A program made the position numbers and the translations under genes. Below, in pieces: positions 57,272 to 64,000 of a DNA stretch of 64,000 nt. The DNA comes from Microvirgula aerodenitrificans DSM 15089 (lineage in GTDB: Bacteria > Pseudomonadota > Gammaproteobacteria > Burkholderiales > Aquaspirillaceae): NCBI RefSeq assembly GCF_000620105.1, contig NZ_KK211072.1:120612-184611 (forward strand), read 5' to 3'. The notes beneath the pieces were generated by a model. The model was not told the DNA's origin. It made no database searches and was given only the letters and a program-made list of their open reading frames with translations. Position 1 is the first letter of the stretch, and every line of letters begins with the position of its first letter.

Positions 57272-59902
57272 TCAGGCTACTTCGGGAAGGGTTATTTCAG
57301 CCTCCCGCGCCGCAACGCGGAAGCAGTTGATATGGTCGCCCAGAAAGTCCATTTCAGCAACGCCTGCACCCTCCCGCCCGACCTTGAACACCTGGGCTTG
57401 CCGCGCATTGCCCATGCCTTTCCAGCGCCACCAGCGTCGTGCCTTGGGTACTTTGGTCGCCAGCGCCTGCACGAACTTGTTGCGTGACATTTCCTTTTCG
57501 CCCGACCTGTTGCACCAGTGGCGATATACCGCCACCAGATCATCCGCCAGACAACTCACAAAGGGGGCGGGAAGATCGCCGCGCATCCACTCGGAGCAGA
57601 ACAGCTCCCAGCCCGACAAGCCATAGCGGATCAGCCGGGCTTTCTCCGGGGTCATGAGCGGCTGGGTGTGCGGATCGAACTTGACCGGCTCCTCCCGCTC
57701 GACCGTCAACGTCAGCGGTACCGACATCAGCAGACCATAGAACGCTTCGAGCCCGCCATTGGCCAGTTCAAAGCTCACATCCGCCTTGACCTTCTCGGTC
57801 AGCTTCTCTGCTGGCCAGACTACCTGATAGCGGCGGTCGTGCGCCTCGACATGGAAAGGCTGGATCGCATTGGACAGGAATACCGCATTAAGGTGGTTTT
57901 CCTCTTCCCAACTGTCCACGAATTTCTTCTCGATCGTCTGGGTCTTGCCGGTGATCATGTGCTTCAGCACCCCGGTGTGGCTGTACTTCTGATTGGAAGC
58001 GAATACCTCCTCGAACAGAATGAACAGCCGCCGGCTGCGACTGGACGTGTACTGGCTTTCCAATTGGTGCTGTCCCAGTGTCGTGCTGTATTCGCCGTAC
58101 AGTGGCTTCACGCACAGCTCCCAGAACATCGACTTGCCCGAACCGTGAATGTCACCATGCATCAGCACCGCCGAGTCCATCTTTGCCCCGACATGCTGGA
58201 GCGGATACGCAATCCAGTTGAGCAGCCACTCGATGACCGCCGGCCGCCAGCCGCACAACTGCTGCAGCAAGCCGACAATCGCTTCGCACTGGGGGAACAG
58301 TGGTAGCAGCGCCCACAGATCGCGCGGAAGGTCGCCCGCAGGTATTGCCGGCATCAGCGGCAAACCACGGTACAGATTGATGTAATTCGGGCCCAGATCA
58401 CGACCGGGCTCGAAGCGGATCGCATCGAACGGCAGCACCTTGCGCTCCGGGCTGTCACGCCAGACATCGAAGTAACTGCCCATGGCCAGCTTGGCTGCCC
58501 CCTGATCGATCACCCGGTACAGCTTTGCATCCCAGATATTGCTGGAGCCGTCCAGATAGACATAGCGCTGCATGATCGGTACCAGCTCGACATCTGTCTT
58601 ACGCTCGATCTCGGCCCGGTCACGCTTGACAGTAGAGACTTCGGCCTGCGTCATCAGCAGCTTGTCGCCGCGCGCGAGCCAGGCATCGACGGCAGCCCGG
58701 CCGAAGCGGTCTTTCAACGCCGCCTTGCTGTATTCCACCGCTGTACGCCGGTCGAAAACCCGCGTCTTGCCCTCTACCAGCGCGAAATGCCGGTACAGCT
58801 CAGCGGACACCACTTCATCCAGACTCCCCGCACCCCCGTCCGGGTCGTTGGCGGCCGGAAGCGGCGCAGTCTCCTTGAGCGGGGTAGGGGAGAGCAGCGA
58901 GGCGATCGCTGCCGCGATCTGTTCCCGGGCCGGCGCGATCCCTTCCACACAGTGCAGATCGTTGAAGTCCGTCAGCTCGGGCAGACTGTCGTCCCCGCGC
59001 GTTTCCCGCCGGCGGACCGAGAACCAGGGCAATACCAGATCAGCGTTGCCGGCCTCCGCCGCTGCCTGACGGGCCTTGAGCATGCCTATATGGTTCGGCT
59101 CGCCGTCACGCTTCGGCAGGTAGTCATCATCGGCCAGAAACAGCAGTGGGCTGTTCGGATACTTGGCTCGCAGGATCCGGGCCACATGGGGCAGGTTGCC
59201 GCTGTCCATCGCCATATAGACCGGGTGCGCGTAGTCCACTGCCTCGCGCCCGCTGGCCGCCGTTGCGTAGCCCTCGGCGATCAGAATCGCATCGCCATCC
59301 ATTGGTTCATCGCCCAGGCGGCAGGCAGCACCGATTTTCTCGAAACCCTTGCTGTAGCGCTTGTCGCCGCCGTCCTCCAGTCTGGCGGGGGCGATCTTCT
59401 GGGCGCCGACCAGCCGGGACTCGTCATAGCGGATCAACGGAATGATGATCCAGCCCTCCCAGCCCTTGTCCGTCATGAAACGGATGCTTTCCGGCCGGGC
59501 CACCTGCTTGCGCTGCAGATAGGGTGAGGTTCCGCCCTTATTGGCACGTTCCCACTGATGCCGGGCACGGCTGGCTGCGAGTTCATGGACCCGCTTCTGG
59601 CGGGCCTTTTGTGCCTGCTCCTTGCGAGCCCACTCAGCTTGGGCCTGAGCGCGCTCCTCAGGCGTCATCGTATCCGCCAGCGCCTCGCGTTCCACCTTCC
59701 ACCACTGATCCTTGTGGCCGAAGGTGCCACTGACCCAGACCATACCGGTGCGGGGCGACACGTACTCGAACAGGCGATAGAACGCCTTCCGCTTCGGCCC
59801 GAAGATGTGCTTCTTGCCGTCGGCGCGCAGATCGGACACGCCGATCTCCGGCATCTTGTTATCGCGGAACTGGTTCAATACCCCTTCCAGCGTCGCCCCC
59901 AT
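57272..59902 (-). CDS. Phage primase-helicase (Toprim plus SF3-like ATPase, DUF5906 type)
   Basis: This 876-residue protein has a Toprim segment (ILIAEGYATAASGREAVDYA, VYMAMDSGNL, LLFLADDDYLP) at about residues 205-300. An ATPase domain of the D5/SF3 type follows, with Walker A (MHGDIHGSGKSMFWEL) and Walker B (RLFILFEEVFAS) around residues 570-640. An N-terminal basic region (KARQKRVHELAASRARHQW) may contact DNA. It should open and prime the phage origin, for which the next region is a candidate. Confidence 0.85.
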   Translation of the reverse strand: MGATLEGVLNQFRDNKMPEIGVSDLRADGKKHIFGPKRKAFYRLFEYVSPRTGMVWVSGTFGHKDQWWKVEREALADTMTPEERAQAQAEWARKEQAQKARQKRVHELAASRARHQWERANKGGTSPYLQRKQVARPESIRFMTDKGWEGWIIIPLIRYDESRLVGAQKIAPARLEDGGDKRYSKGFEKIGAACRLGDEPMDGDAILIAEGYATAASGREAVDYAHPVYMAMDSGNLPHVARILRAKYPNSPLLFLADDDYLPKRDGEPNHIGMLKARQAAAEAGNADLVLPWFSVRRRETRGDDSLPELTDFNDLHCVEGIAPAREQIAAAIASLLSPTPLKETAPLPAANDPDGGAGSLDEVVSAELYRHFALVEGKTRVFDRRTAVEYSKAALKDRFGRAAVDAWLARGDKLLMTQAEVSTVKRDRAEIERKTDVELVPIMQRYVYLDGSSNIWDAKLYRVIDQGAAKLAMGSYFDVWRDSPERKVLPFDAIRFEPGRDLGPNYINLYRGLPLMPAIPAGDLPRDLWALLPLFPQCEAIVGLLQQLCGWRPAVIEWLLNWIAYPLQHVGAKMDSAVLMHGDIHGSGKSMFWELCVKPLYGEYSTTLGQHQLESQYTSSRSRRLFILFEEVFASNQKYSHTGVLKHMITGKTQTIEKKFVDSWEEENHLNAVFLSNAIQPFHVEAHDRRYQVVWPAEKLTEKVKADVSFELANGGLEAFYGLLMSVPLTLTVEREEPVKFDPHTQPLMTPEKARLIRYGLSGWELFCSEWMRGDLPAPFVSCLADDLVAVYRHWCNRSGEKEMSRNKFVQALATKVPKARRWWRWKGMGNARQAQVFKVGREGAGVAEMDFLGDHINCFRVAAREAEITLPEVA

Positions 59903-59977
59903 GATTCGCCCCCAAGAACTGCATGTACTGCTGGCATTGCCTGCTGGCGCCGCCAGGAAAAAGAAACCGCCTACTGC

Positions 59978-60172
59978 CTACTTTCGTATGCCAGACATGG
60001 CTCGCTTGACCAGTCGGGCAATCTTCCGTCGCCGCATGGCCGTGTAGCGTGGATCGGCGCGGCGTTCAGCCTCTCGGCGGGCTTGCTCAATTTTTTTGTC
60101 TGCTTCCCGCTGTGCGGCCGCTTCGCGGGCCGCTACTATGTCGAACGTCGGATCTCGGTAGTTCTGCGCCAT
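59978..60172 (-). CDS. Short basic early phage protein
   Basis: This 64-residue protein (FDIVAAREAAAQREADKKIE, MRRRKIARLVKRAMSG) is charged and helical. It overlaps the preceding gene by 86 bp in another frame. No family is recognised. It may be real because early phage genes are tightly packed, but the evidence is only reading frame and composition. Confidence 0.4.
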   Translation of the reverse strand: MAQNYRDPTFDIVAAREAAAQREADKKIEQARREAERRADPRYTAMRRRKIARLVKRAMSGIRK

Positions 60173-60314
60173 CGCTCAAACTTTCCAGGTAATGCTTGAT
60201 CGCTTTCAGCAGGGCCTTGCCTGCCTCCCGCTGCTGATCAGGCGGCAGGAACCGGATTTGCCACGCCTGCGCCTTCAACCGCCGAAGCTGGAAAGGGCGG
60301 CGCGGCTCAGTCAT
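60087..60314 (-). CDS. Small early phage protein overlapping cII stop
   Basis: The ATG overlaps the upstream gene stop by four bases, suggesting translational coupling. The 75-residue product (FQLRRLKAQAWQIRFLPPDQ, AGKALLKAIKHYLESLSD) is basic. The first 50 residues look protein-like and the last 25 do not. Function unknown. Confidence 0.5.
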   Translation of the reverse strand: MTEPRRPFQLRRLKAQAWQIRFLPPDQQREAGKALLKAIKHYLESLSDGAELPRSDVRHSSGPRSGRTAGSRQKN

Positions 60315-60769
60315 TGCGACTCCAGCGGTGCATACAGCCGGAAGGACAGCGTCAGATAGCGCAGGACCTGCTCGCGCAGCGCATGTGAACTCGCCTCGAT
60401 GCGCTTGCGTTCATCACCGTCGATCTGCCCGTCATTCGCGACGGCCCGGTGGATCTCGGCGAACATGTCAGCCAGCCGCATCGTCACTGCCTGGCATTCC
60501 GCTTCCAGCGTCGACAGGTCCACGCCACTGGTTAGCGGCGGCAGTTGCAGGAACACGCCGCCGAGCTCCCGCGCCAGCGCAGTCACCGTATGACGGCTGC
60601 CTGTCGCCAGCATCAGCATGGCCAGTTCCTCTGGTGAGAACTTGGCGCCCTTGTAGCCCACCAGCTTGTGGCGCAGCCCCTGAGCCGAGCCACAGACTGT
60701 GCGGCTCAGCTCTTCCTGCAGCCCCGGCCAACTGTCGGCGTCCGCCCTAATCGCGTCCTGCAATCCCAT
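60311..60769 (-). CDS. CII-like phage regulator (CP76 family)
   Basis: This 152-residue protein (LQDAIRADADSWPGLQEEL, GLRHKLVGYKGAKFSPEELA, LMLATGSRHTVTALARELGG) matches the phage CII/CP76 pattern of P2-like and lambda-like regulators. Its place after cro and a terminator mirrors lambda cII. It should activate lysogeny genes or early promoters. Confidence 0.65.
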   Translation of the reverse strand: MGLQDAIRADADSWPGLQEELSRTVCGSAQGLRHKLVGYKGAKFSPEELAMLMLATGSRHTVTALARELGGVFLQLPPLTSGVDLSTLEAECQAVTMRLADMFAEIHRAVANDGQIDGDERKRIEASSHALREQVLRYLTLSFRLYAPLESQ

Positions 60770-60848
60770 TGCCTACACTCCCGGCCCGAAACGTAGGCCG
60801 TCAAAGGTTCTCAACGCGCCCACCACGACTTACGCTGCAGGCATGAAT

Positions 60849-60871
60849 AAAAAACGCCGGGCGAACCGGCG
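60849..60871 (-). terminator. Terminator between cro and cII (tR1-like)
   Basis: On the minus strand CGCCGG pairs with CCGGCG over a 5-nt loop and is followed by six T. It lies 10 bp past the cro-like stop and 80 bp before cII, as with lambda tR1. Confidence 0.75.
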
Positions 60872-60880
60872 AACTGCCGC

Positions 60881-61144
60881 TCAAGAGTCAGGACAAGCAG
60901 CAGAGGAGAAAACCGCCGTGGACTGACCACGGATGACCGACCACTCCACATCCGGACGCATCTGCTCGCAGACAAACGTCCCCGCGCACATTTGCTCCAG
61001 CGTCGGGCAGTGGTCGGCCGGGATTCGGCCGCGCAGCGGCCAGTTGTGAACGGCCGACAGACCGATCTCGCGACGCTTGGCAATCGCCAGTGCGCCGCCA
61101 GCCGCCTGAATGACATCTCGGATGAAGGAAGGAGAGGGGTTCAT
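60881..61144 (-). CDS. Cro-like repressor (YdaS/Cro type)
   Basis: The 87-residue protein has an N-terminal helix-turn-helix (RDVIQAAGGALAIAKRREIGLSA...VHNW is the core, with IPADHCPTLEQM after it) in the YdaS/Cro style. It is divergent from the CI repressor gene across an operator region. It should drive the lytic decision. The C-terminal 20 residues are of low quality, and a shorter product is possible. Confidence 0.7.
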   Translation of the reverse strand: MNPSPSFIRDVIQAAGGALAIAKRREIGLSAVHNWPLRGRIPADHCPTLEQMCAGTFVCEQMRPDVEWSVIRGQSTAVFSSAACPDS

Positions 61145-61155
61145 GCTGGCAATGA

Positions 61156-61213
61156 AAACACGTTATGTGATTTTTGTAAACACGGAACGTCGCCTTCGGC
61201 AAACACGGTGCGT
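61156..61213. promoter_or_regulatory. Three CI/Cro operators between divergent repressor genes
   Basis: AAACACG occurs at 61156, 61178 and 61201 (steps of 22 and 23 bp), each followed by a variable triplet and a GT-containing half: AAACACGTTATGT, AAACACGGAACGT and AAACACGGTGCGT. The cores (ACG-N3-CGT type) are near palindromes. Spacing of about two helical turns is like lambda OR1-OR3. Confidence 0.65.
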
Positions 61214-61249
61214 GATAGCTTCACCCTTCATGCAGTAATGGAGTCAAAC

Positions 61250-61921
61250 ATGATCAAACTCGGACAGCGCATCGCCACCCTGAGAAACGCAAAAGGTTGG
61301 ACCCAGAAGCAACTGGCCGAAGCCTGCGGATGGGACGGGCAGTCGCGCATCGGCAACTATGAGCGCGATACGCGCGAACCCACCCTGCACGACATGGAAC
61401 TGATCGCCCGTGCTTTAGGCGTGACCGTGAAAGAGATGCTGTTCGGCCCGGAAGAGCAATTGACTGGCGCTGGCAGCATCGTCACCTATGACCATGCCGA
61501 AGAACTCAGCCAGGATGACTATGTGCTGATCGACCGCTACGACTTGGAACTGTCGGCGGACGGGGCATTGAACTGGATCGTCCGGGAAGACGACCAGTTG
61601 GCGTTTCGCAAGAGCTACGCGGATGAGCGGGGATTTGTCCCCGGTAATCTGAAAGCCCTGTATATGGCAGGTGATAGCATGGAGCCTTATCTGTCGGCCG
61701 GCGATACGGTGGTGATTGATGTCACTGACACGGCACCGAAGGATGGTGAGGTGTATGCGGTCTGCTTGGGCGATGAGTGGTTAATCAAGCGGATTTTCAA
61801 GGCGCCGGGTGGGCTGATTTTGCATAGTGACAATTCAGTTAAATACCGGGATATTGATGCAACGGGTGAACGGGCATTTTTTGTAAATATCTTTGGAAAA
61901 ATTGTCTGGCGCGGAGGTTAA
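61250..61921 (+). CDS. CI-type repressor with S24 self-cleavage domain
   Basis: The start at 61250 has GGAG 6 nt upstream; Met at 61238 is in frame. The 223-residue protein has an N-terminal helix-turn-helix (LRNAKGWTQKQLAEACGWD) and a LexA/S24 peptidase domain with Ser in AGDSMEPYLSAGD and Lys in WLIKRIF. It maintains lysogeny and should be inactivated by RecA-stimulated self-cleavage, so the prophage is probably SOS-inducible. Confidence 0.88.
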   Translation: MIKLGQRIATLRNAKGWTQKQLAEACGWDGQSRIGNYERDTREPTLHDMELIARALGVTVKEMLFGPEEQLTGAGSIVTYDHAEELSQDDYVLIDRYDLELSADGALNWIVREDDQLAFRKSYADERGFVPGNLKALYMAGDSMEPYLSAGDTVVIDVTDTAPKDGEVYAVCLGDEWLIKRIFKAPGGLILHSDNSVKYRDIDATGERAFFVNIFGKIVWRGG

Positions 61922-61957
61922 TTAGCTCACGCTCAGAGTGCTTTTTCATTGCTTTAA

Positions 61958-63100
61958 ATGGAGAGAATAGTGGATTTTACGCTTGTTGATGATTGTATTG
62001 ATCGTATTGTAGATACTATTACTAAATTAAAATTTTTACTTGAGGGTGATGCAAATCAGAGGCAGTTGGATAATGTTTTTCGTGCTATTAGTAAGCGGTG
62101 TGTTGATTATAAAAATGATGCCGCGCATAAAAATAAATCAGATATTGACTTGAAACGAATATGTGAGATTTCAATTTTATGTGGCCATGCCGCTGAAATT
62201 TTTGCCAATGAAAATTATAAAGATAGTGATTTTGAAAATGAAATTGTTACTATTGAAAATATGTGGAAAATTCTGAGTAAACAATTAAAATCCAATGGTA
62301 TTGATTGTTTGGATAGAAATCTAATTTTAGAATACTTATATAAAGATGAAAAATATAAGCACAACACAGAGGATGAACTTACTGAAAGTGTTGCAAAGAT
62401 TTATGATGCATCTGTGGTTGAAAAAAAATATGAATATGTAGCTAAAGAAGCTAACGGAGTAATTGAAAAAATTGATAAATTAAACAATATAGTCAATGAA
62501 TCAAATAAGGCTGTTGATGAATTTCTAACTGCTGCGAAAAAAGAAGCAGACGCTGAGCTTTTGAAATTAAACCAAAAAAATGCGCAGGCTGATGATTTAA
62601 TCGGCCATATTTCCAAAAAGGCGATGGCAAGTGACTACGACAGAAATGCCTCCGAAGAGAAAAAAGTGGCAAATTGGCTTCGAGGAGGTTCACTTTTTTG
62701 TATGCTCATAATAATTTTAATTGGAGCTTTTTCTGTCTACGAATCATTTGACAATGATTTTAAAATTGACAACGCTATTGTACGTATTTCATTGATATTT
62801 TTGGTTTCAATTCCTGCCGCATATCTGGCAAGAGAATCTTCTAAGCACCGAGAACAACAGTACTATCATCAGCAAAAATCACTTGATTTAAAGGCTATTA
62901 CACCTTATATCGCATCTCTCCCAGAAGAAGATCAGCACAAGTTGAAAATAGAAATTGCATCAAGACTTTTTGCTTCACAGAATCGCTCGAAAGAAGGGAA
63001 AGAATCCTACCCTATTAATATCCAGGAAATTATATTGGCGCTGGTGAATAATTTAAATGCTGGGAAAAAAGAGAAAGCTAGCAAAATGACGGATCTTTGA
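61958..63100 (+). CDS. AT-rich two-span membrane/coiled-coil protein of unknown function
   Basis: The protein is 380 residues from ATG 61958; a GTG at 61970 with GGAGAG just before it is an alternative. Residues 1-145 are helical and charged, residues about 150-235 form a coiled coil (VIEKIDKLNNIVNES, AAKKEADAELLKLNQK), two membrane helices lie at about 244-262 and 274-291, and a cytosolic domain follows (LARESSKHREQQYYHQ, LKAITPYIASLPEEDQHKL). Composition is far more AT-rich than the prophage, showing separate origin. Its position right after the repressor, where prophages carry exclusion genes such as rex, makes phage defence a reasonable inference only. Confidence 0.6.
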   Translation: MERIVDFTLVDDCIDRIVDTITKLKFLLEGDANQRQLDNVFRAISKRCVDYKNDAAHKNKSDIDLKRICEISILCGHAAEIFANENYKDSDFENEIVTIENMWKILSKQLKSNGIDCLDRNLILEYLYKDEKYKHNTEDELTESVAKIYDASVVEKKYEYVAKEANGVIEKIDKLNNIVNESNKAVDEFLTAAKKEADAELLKLNQKNAQADDLIGHISKKAMASDYDRNASEEKKVANWLRGGSLFCMLIIILIGAFSVYESFDNDFKIDNAIVRISLIFLVSIPAAYLARESSKHREQQYYHQQKSLDLKAITPYIASLPEEDQHKLKIEIASRLFASQNRSKEGKESYPINIQEIILALVNNLNAGKKEKASKMTDL

Positions 63101-63203
63101 TTCAGATATTTTTAATGCTCATGTGAGGTATGCAGGAGGTTCTTCATCCGGATGAACCTATGTTTTAATGTGAGAAAATTGAGGTTTCAAATGGGTGGTA
63201 TGG

Positions 63204-63650
63204 ATGGGTATGGGTAACAATAAAGCAAATGAAACCGGGAGAAATATACTTAGTGTAATAATTTTTCGGCATGGCGGTTTCTTAATGGTTTATGCAATTT
63301 TCCTTGGGTTTATTTATTAATAATGCTCCCTGTTTTCATTCTGTGTTCTATTTATGGGGTATGGTTTGGATTGGGAGTAGGGGATGAATTAAAAGGCAAA
63401 GGTGACGTATGGAAATTTATATTGAATTATTTGTCAGGAAATCATGGGGGTTGGGGAACTTTTGGCGATTTTGCCGGAGGTACTTTACATTCAATTTTAG
63501 CAACGTTAACTTTGATTGTAACCGTAAAAAATTATAGAAAAACCGTTAAGTCTACAGAGCGTTCAAATAATATCCAAAAAACGCATTTGATTTGCAGTTG
63601 AAACTAGAGAAAATAAATAAAAATAGATGCTTAAATCAATTTGAGTTTAA
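63204..63650 (+). pseudogene. Degraded AbiC-like phage-defence gene, cut by an IS
   Basis: Three pieces can be read. They are 63204-63320 (FRHGGFLMVYAIFLGFIY), 63323-63601 (MLPVFILCSIYGVWFG, then GGWGTFGDFAGGTLHSILAT and YRKTVKSTERSN), and, after a one-base shift at the A6 run near 63576, a tail (KNAFDLQLKLEKINKNR) running into the IS end. WGTFGDFAGGTL is like the WGxFGDFxGGxLNP signature of putative abortive infection (AbiC) proteins. The usual length is about 300 residues, so the gene is truncated and probably dead. The 100 bp before it (63101-63203) hold nothing recognisable. Confidence 0.5.
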
Positions 63651-63651
63651 T

Positions 63652-64000
63652 GTGAGGCCGACGTCACCCCGGATTCAGTAGCACTCAGCTTTAGAGCCCG
63701 GTGGTTAATGTAGCCGGTTTTCCGGCTAACTGCTTCGCATAGGCTGACGGTGTCAGCCCACCCAAACACCTCTTTGGTCTCTCGTCGTTGTACTCCCGTC
63801 TCCACACCTCGATGACGACACGGGCGTGAGCCAAAGTGGTGAACCAGTGCTCGTTCAGACACTCGTCCCGAAACCGTCCGTTGAACGACTCGATGTAGGC
63901 ATTCTGGTTTGGCTTGCCAGGCTCGATTTGCCGCAGCAGTACTCCGCGCTGATGCGCCCAGGTGAGCATGGCTCGGCCACAGAATTCCTTGCCATTGTCG
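63652..64000 (-). mobile_element. IS3-family insertion sequence, partial (right part in window)
   Basis: Composition jumps from AT-rich to GC-rich near 63652, where the end of the element probably lies, 40 bp after the transposase stop. Only the transposase C-terminus is included and the left part of the element is outside. The terminal inverted repeat cannot be confirmed without the other end. Confidence 0.7.
63691..64000 (-). CDS. IS3-family transposase OrfB, C-terminal part
   Basis: The frame is open to the window edge and reads [19 protein letters not shown] then [17 protein letters not shown] and [10 protein letters not shown]. This is the end of the rve/DDE integrase core of IS3-type OrfB: the second catalytic Asp in DNGKEF and the final Glu in ESFNG are both present. 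The C-terminal part ([15 protein letters not shown]) is the usual close. The gene begins beyond the window. It appears intact so far. Confidence 0.85.
   Translation of the reverse strand, partial: DNGKEFCGRAMLTWAHQRGVLLRQIEPGKPNQNAYIESFNGRFRDECLNEHWFTTLAHARVVIEVWRREYNDERPKRCLGGLTPSAYAKQLAGKPATLTTGL

Larger units (their letters stand above)
29785..63651. mobile_element. Prophage integrated in dusA (left end in window, right end outside)
   Basis: The left junction lies at or just before base 29808, within the conserved dusA block; sequence then turns AT-rich. Late genes run leftwards from about 55 kb to 30 kb, early and immunity genes lie at 56-62 kb, and no integrase is seen, so it should lie past 64 kb. 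The head module is lambda-like and the tail contractile P2/Mu-like, which predicts a myovirus of about 35 kb or more. The accessory AT-rich genes at 61.9-63.6 kb are taken as cargo at the immunity end. An IS3-family copy interrupts the island near 63652. Confidence 0.85.

Noticed and set aside
61238..61249. Met at 61238 as the CI start
   Set aside because: The ATG at 61250 has GGAG at a 6-nt distance and gives the normal repressor N-terminus, so the upstream Met is less likely.
29808..61921. A Mu-like transposable phage
   Set aside because: No MuA/MuB transposase genes are seen; terminase and head genes are of lambda type and insertion is in dusA, which implies a site-specific integrase.

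Overview
The window comes from a high-GC, Gram-negative bacterium. Gene content and protein style suggest a betaproteobacterium of the Neisseriales/Chromobacteriaceae type (pepP-ubiH pair, PchR-like AraC regulator, TonB receptor, long poly-G tracts). The genus cannot be fixed from sequence alone. About 0-29.8 kb is chromosome, 29.8 to at least 61.9 kb is a prophage inserted in the 5' end of dusA, and the last 2 kb is AT-rich accessory DNA cut by an IS3-family element that runs off the right edge.

Chromosomal part. It opens with the HPt end of a hybrid sensor kinase and its LuxR-type response regulator. Then come pepP-ubiH, an Atm1-type ABC exporter, a 31-residue membrane peptide, a ChaN-like haem-binding protein, a racemase plus basic amino acid antiporter operon, a LysR regulator, and a 7TMR-DISM sensor kinase whose frame is broken at a G10 tract. 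From 12.9 to 25.8 kb lies the most interesting chromosomal locus. It holds an AraC regulator, a 16/19 Fur box, a MoeZ-like adenylyltransferase-rhodanese, a JAMM peptidase, a ThiS/MoaD sulfur carrier ending exactly in Gly-Gly, a double CoA-transferase, an AMP-ligase, an acyl-CoA dehydrogenase homologue, an MFS exporter, a sigma-54 activator and a TonB receptor. This set resembles the pyridine-dithiocarboxylate and thioquinolobactin loci and is read as an iron-regulated pathway for a thiocarboxylate metallophore. After it come a GNAT acetyltransferase, a BON lipoprotein and a diguanylate cyclase.

Prophage. The dusA reading frame stops after its 36th codon, where the prophage begins; the other end and the integrase lie beyond the window. 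Late genes run leftwards. They combine a lambda-type head module (Nu1/A, W, B, C with nested Nu3, D, E) with a contractile P2/Mu-type tail (FI, FII, E/E', tape measure, U, X, D, W, J, I, fibre) and a holin, GH19 endolysin and Rz/Rz1 cassette. Visible control elements are three CI/Cro operators, a cro-cII terminator, a Q-like antiterminator followed by a TTGACA promoter and a strong terminator (a pR'-tR' arrangement), several intrinsic terminators buried in the late operon, and a GGGAAAC slippery site joining E to E'. A repeat-rich region between Q and the primase-helicase looks like a replication origin. Cargo candidates are a lipoprotein beside the tape-measure gene, a DUF2829/Tad2-like anti-defence protein, a reverse-strand membrane protein, and, beyond the CI repressor, an AT-rich membrane/coiled-coil protein of unknown function and a broken AbiC-like gene.
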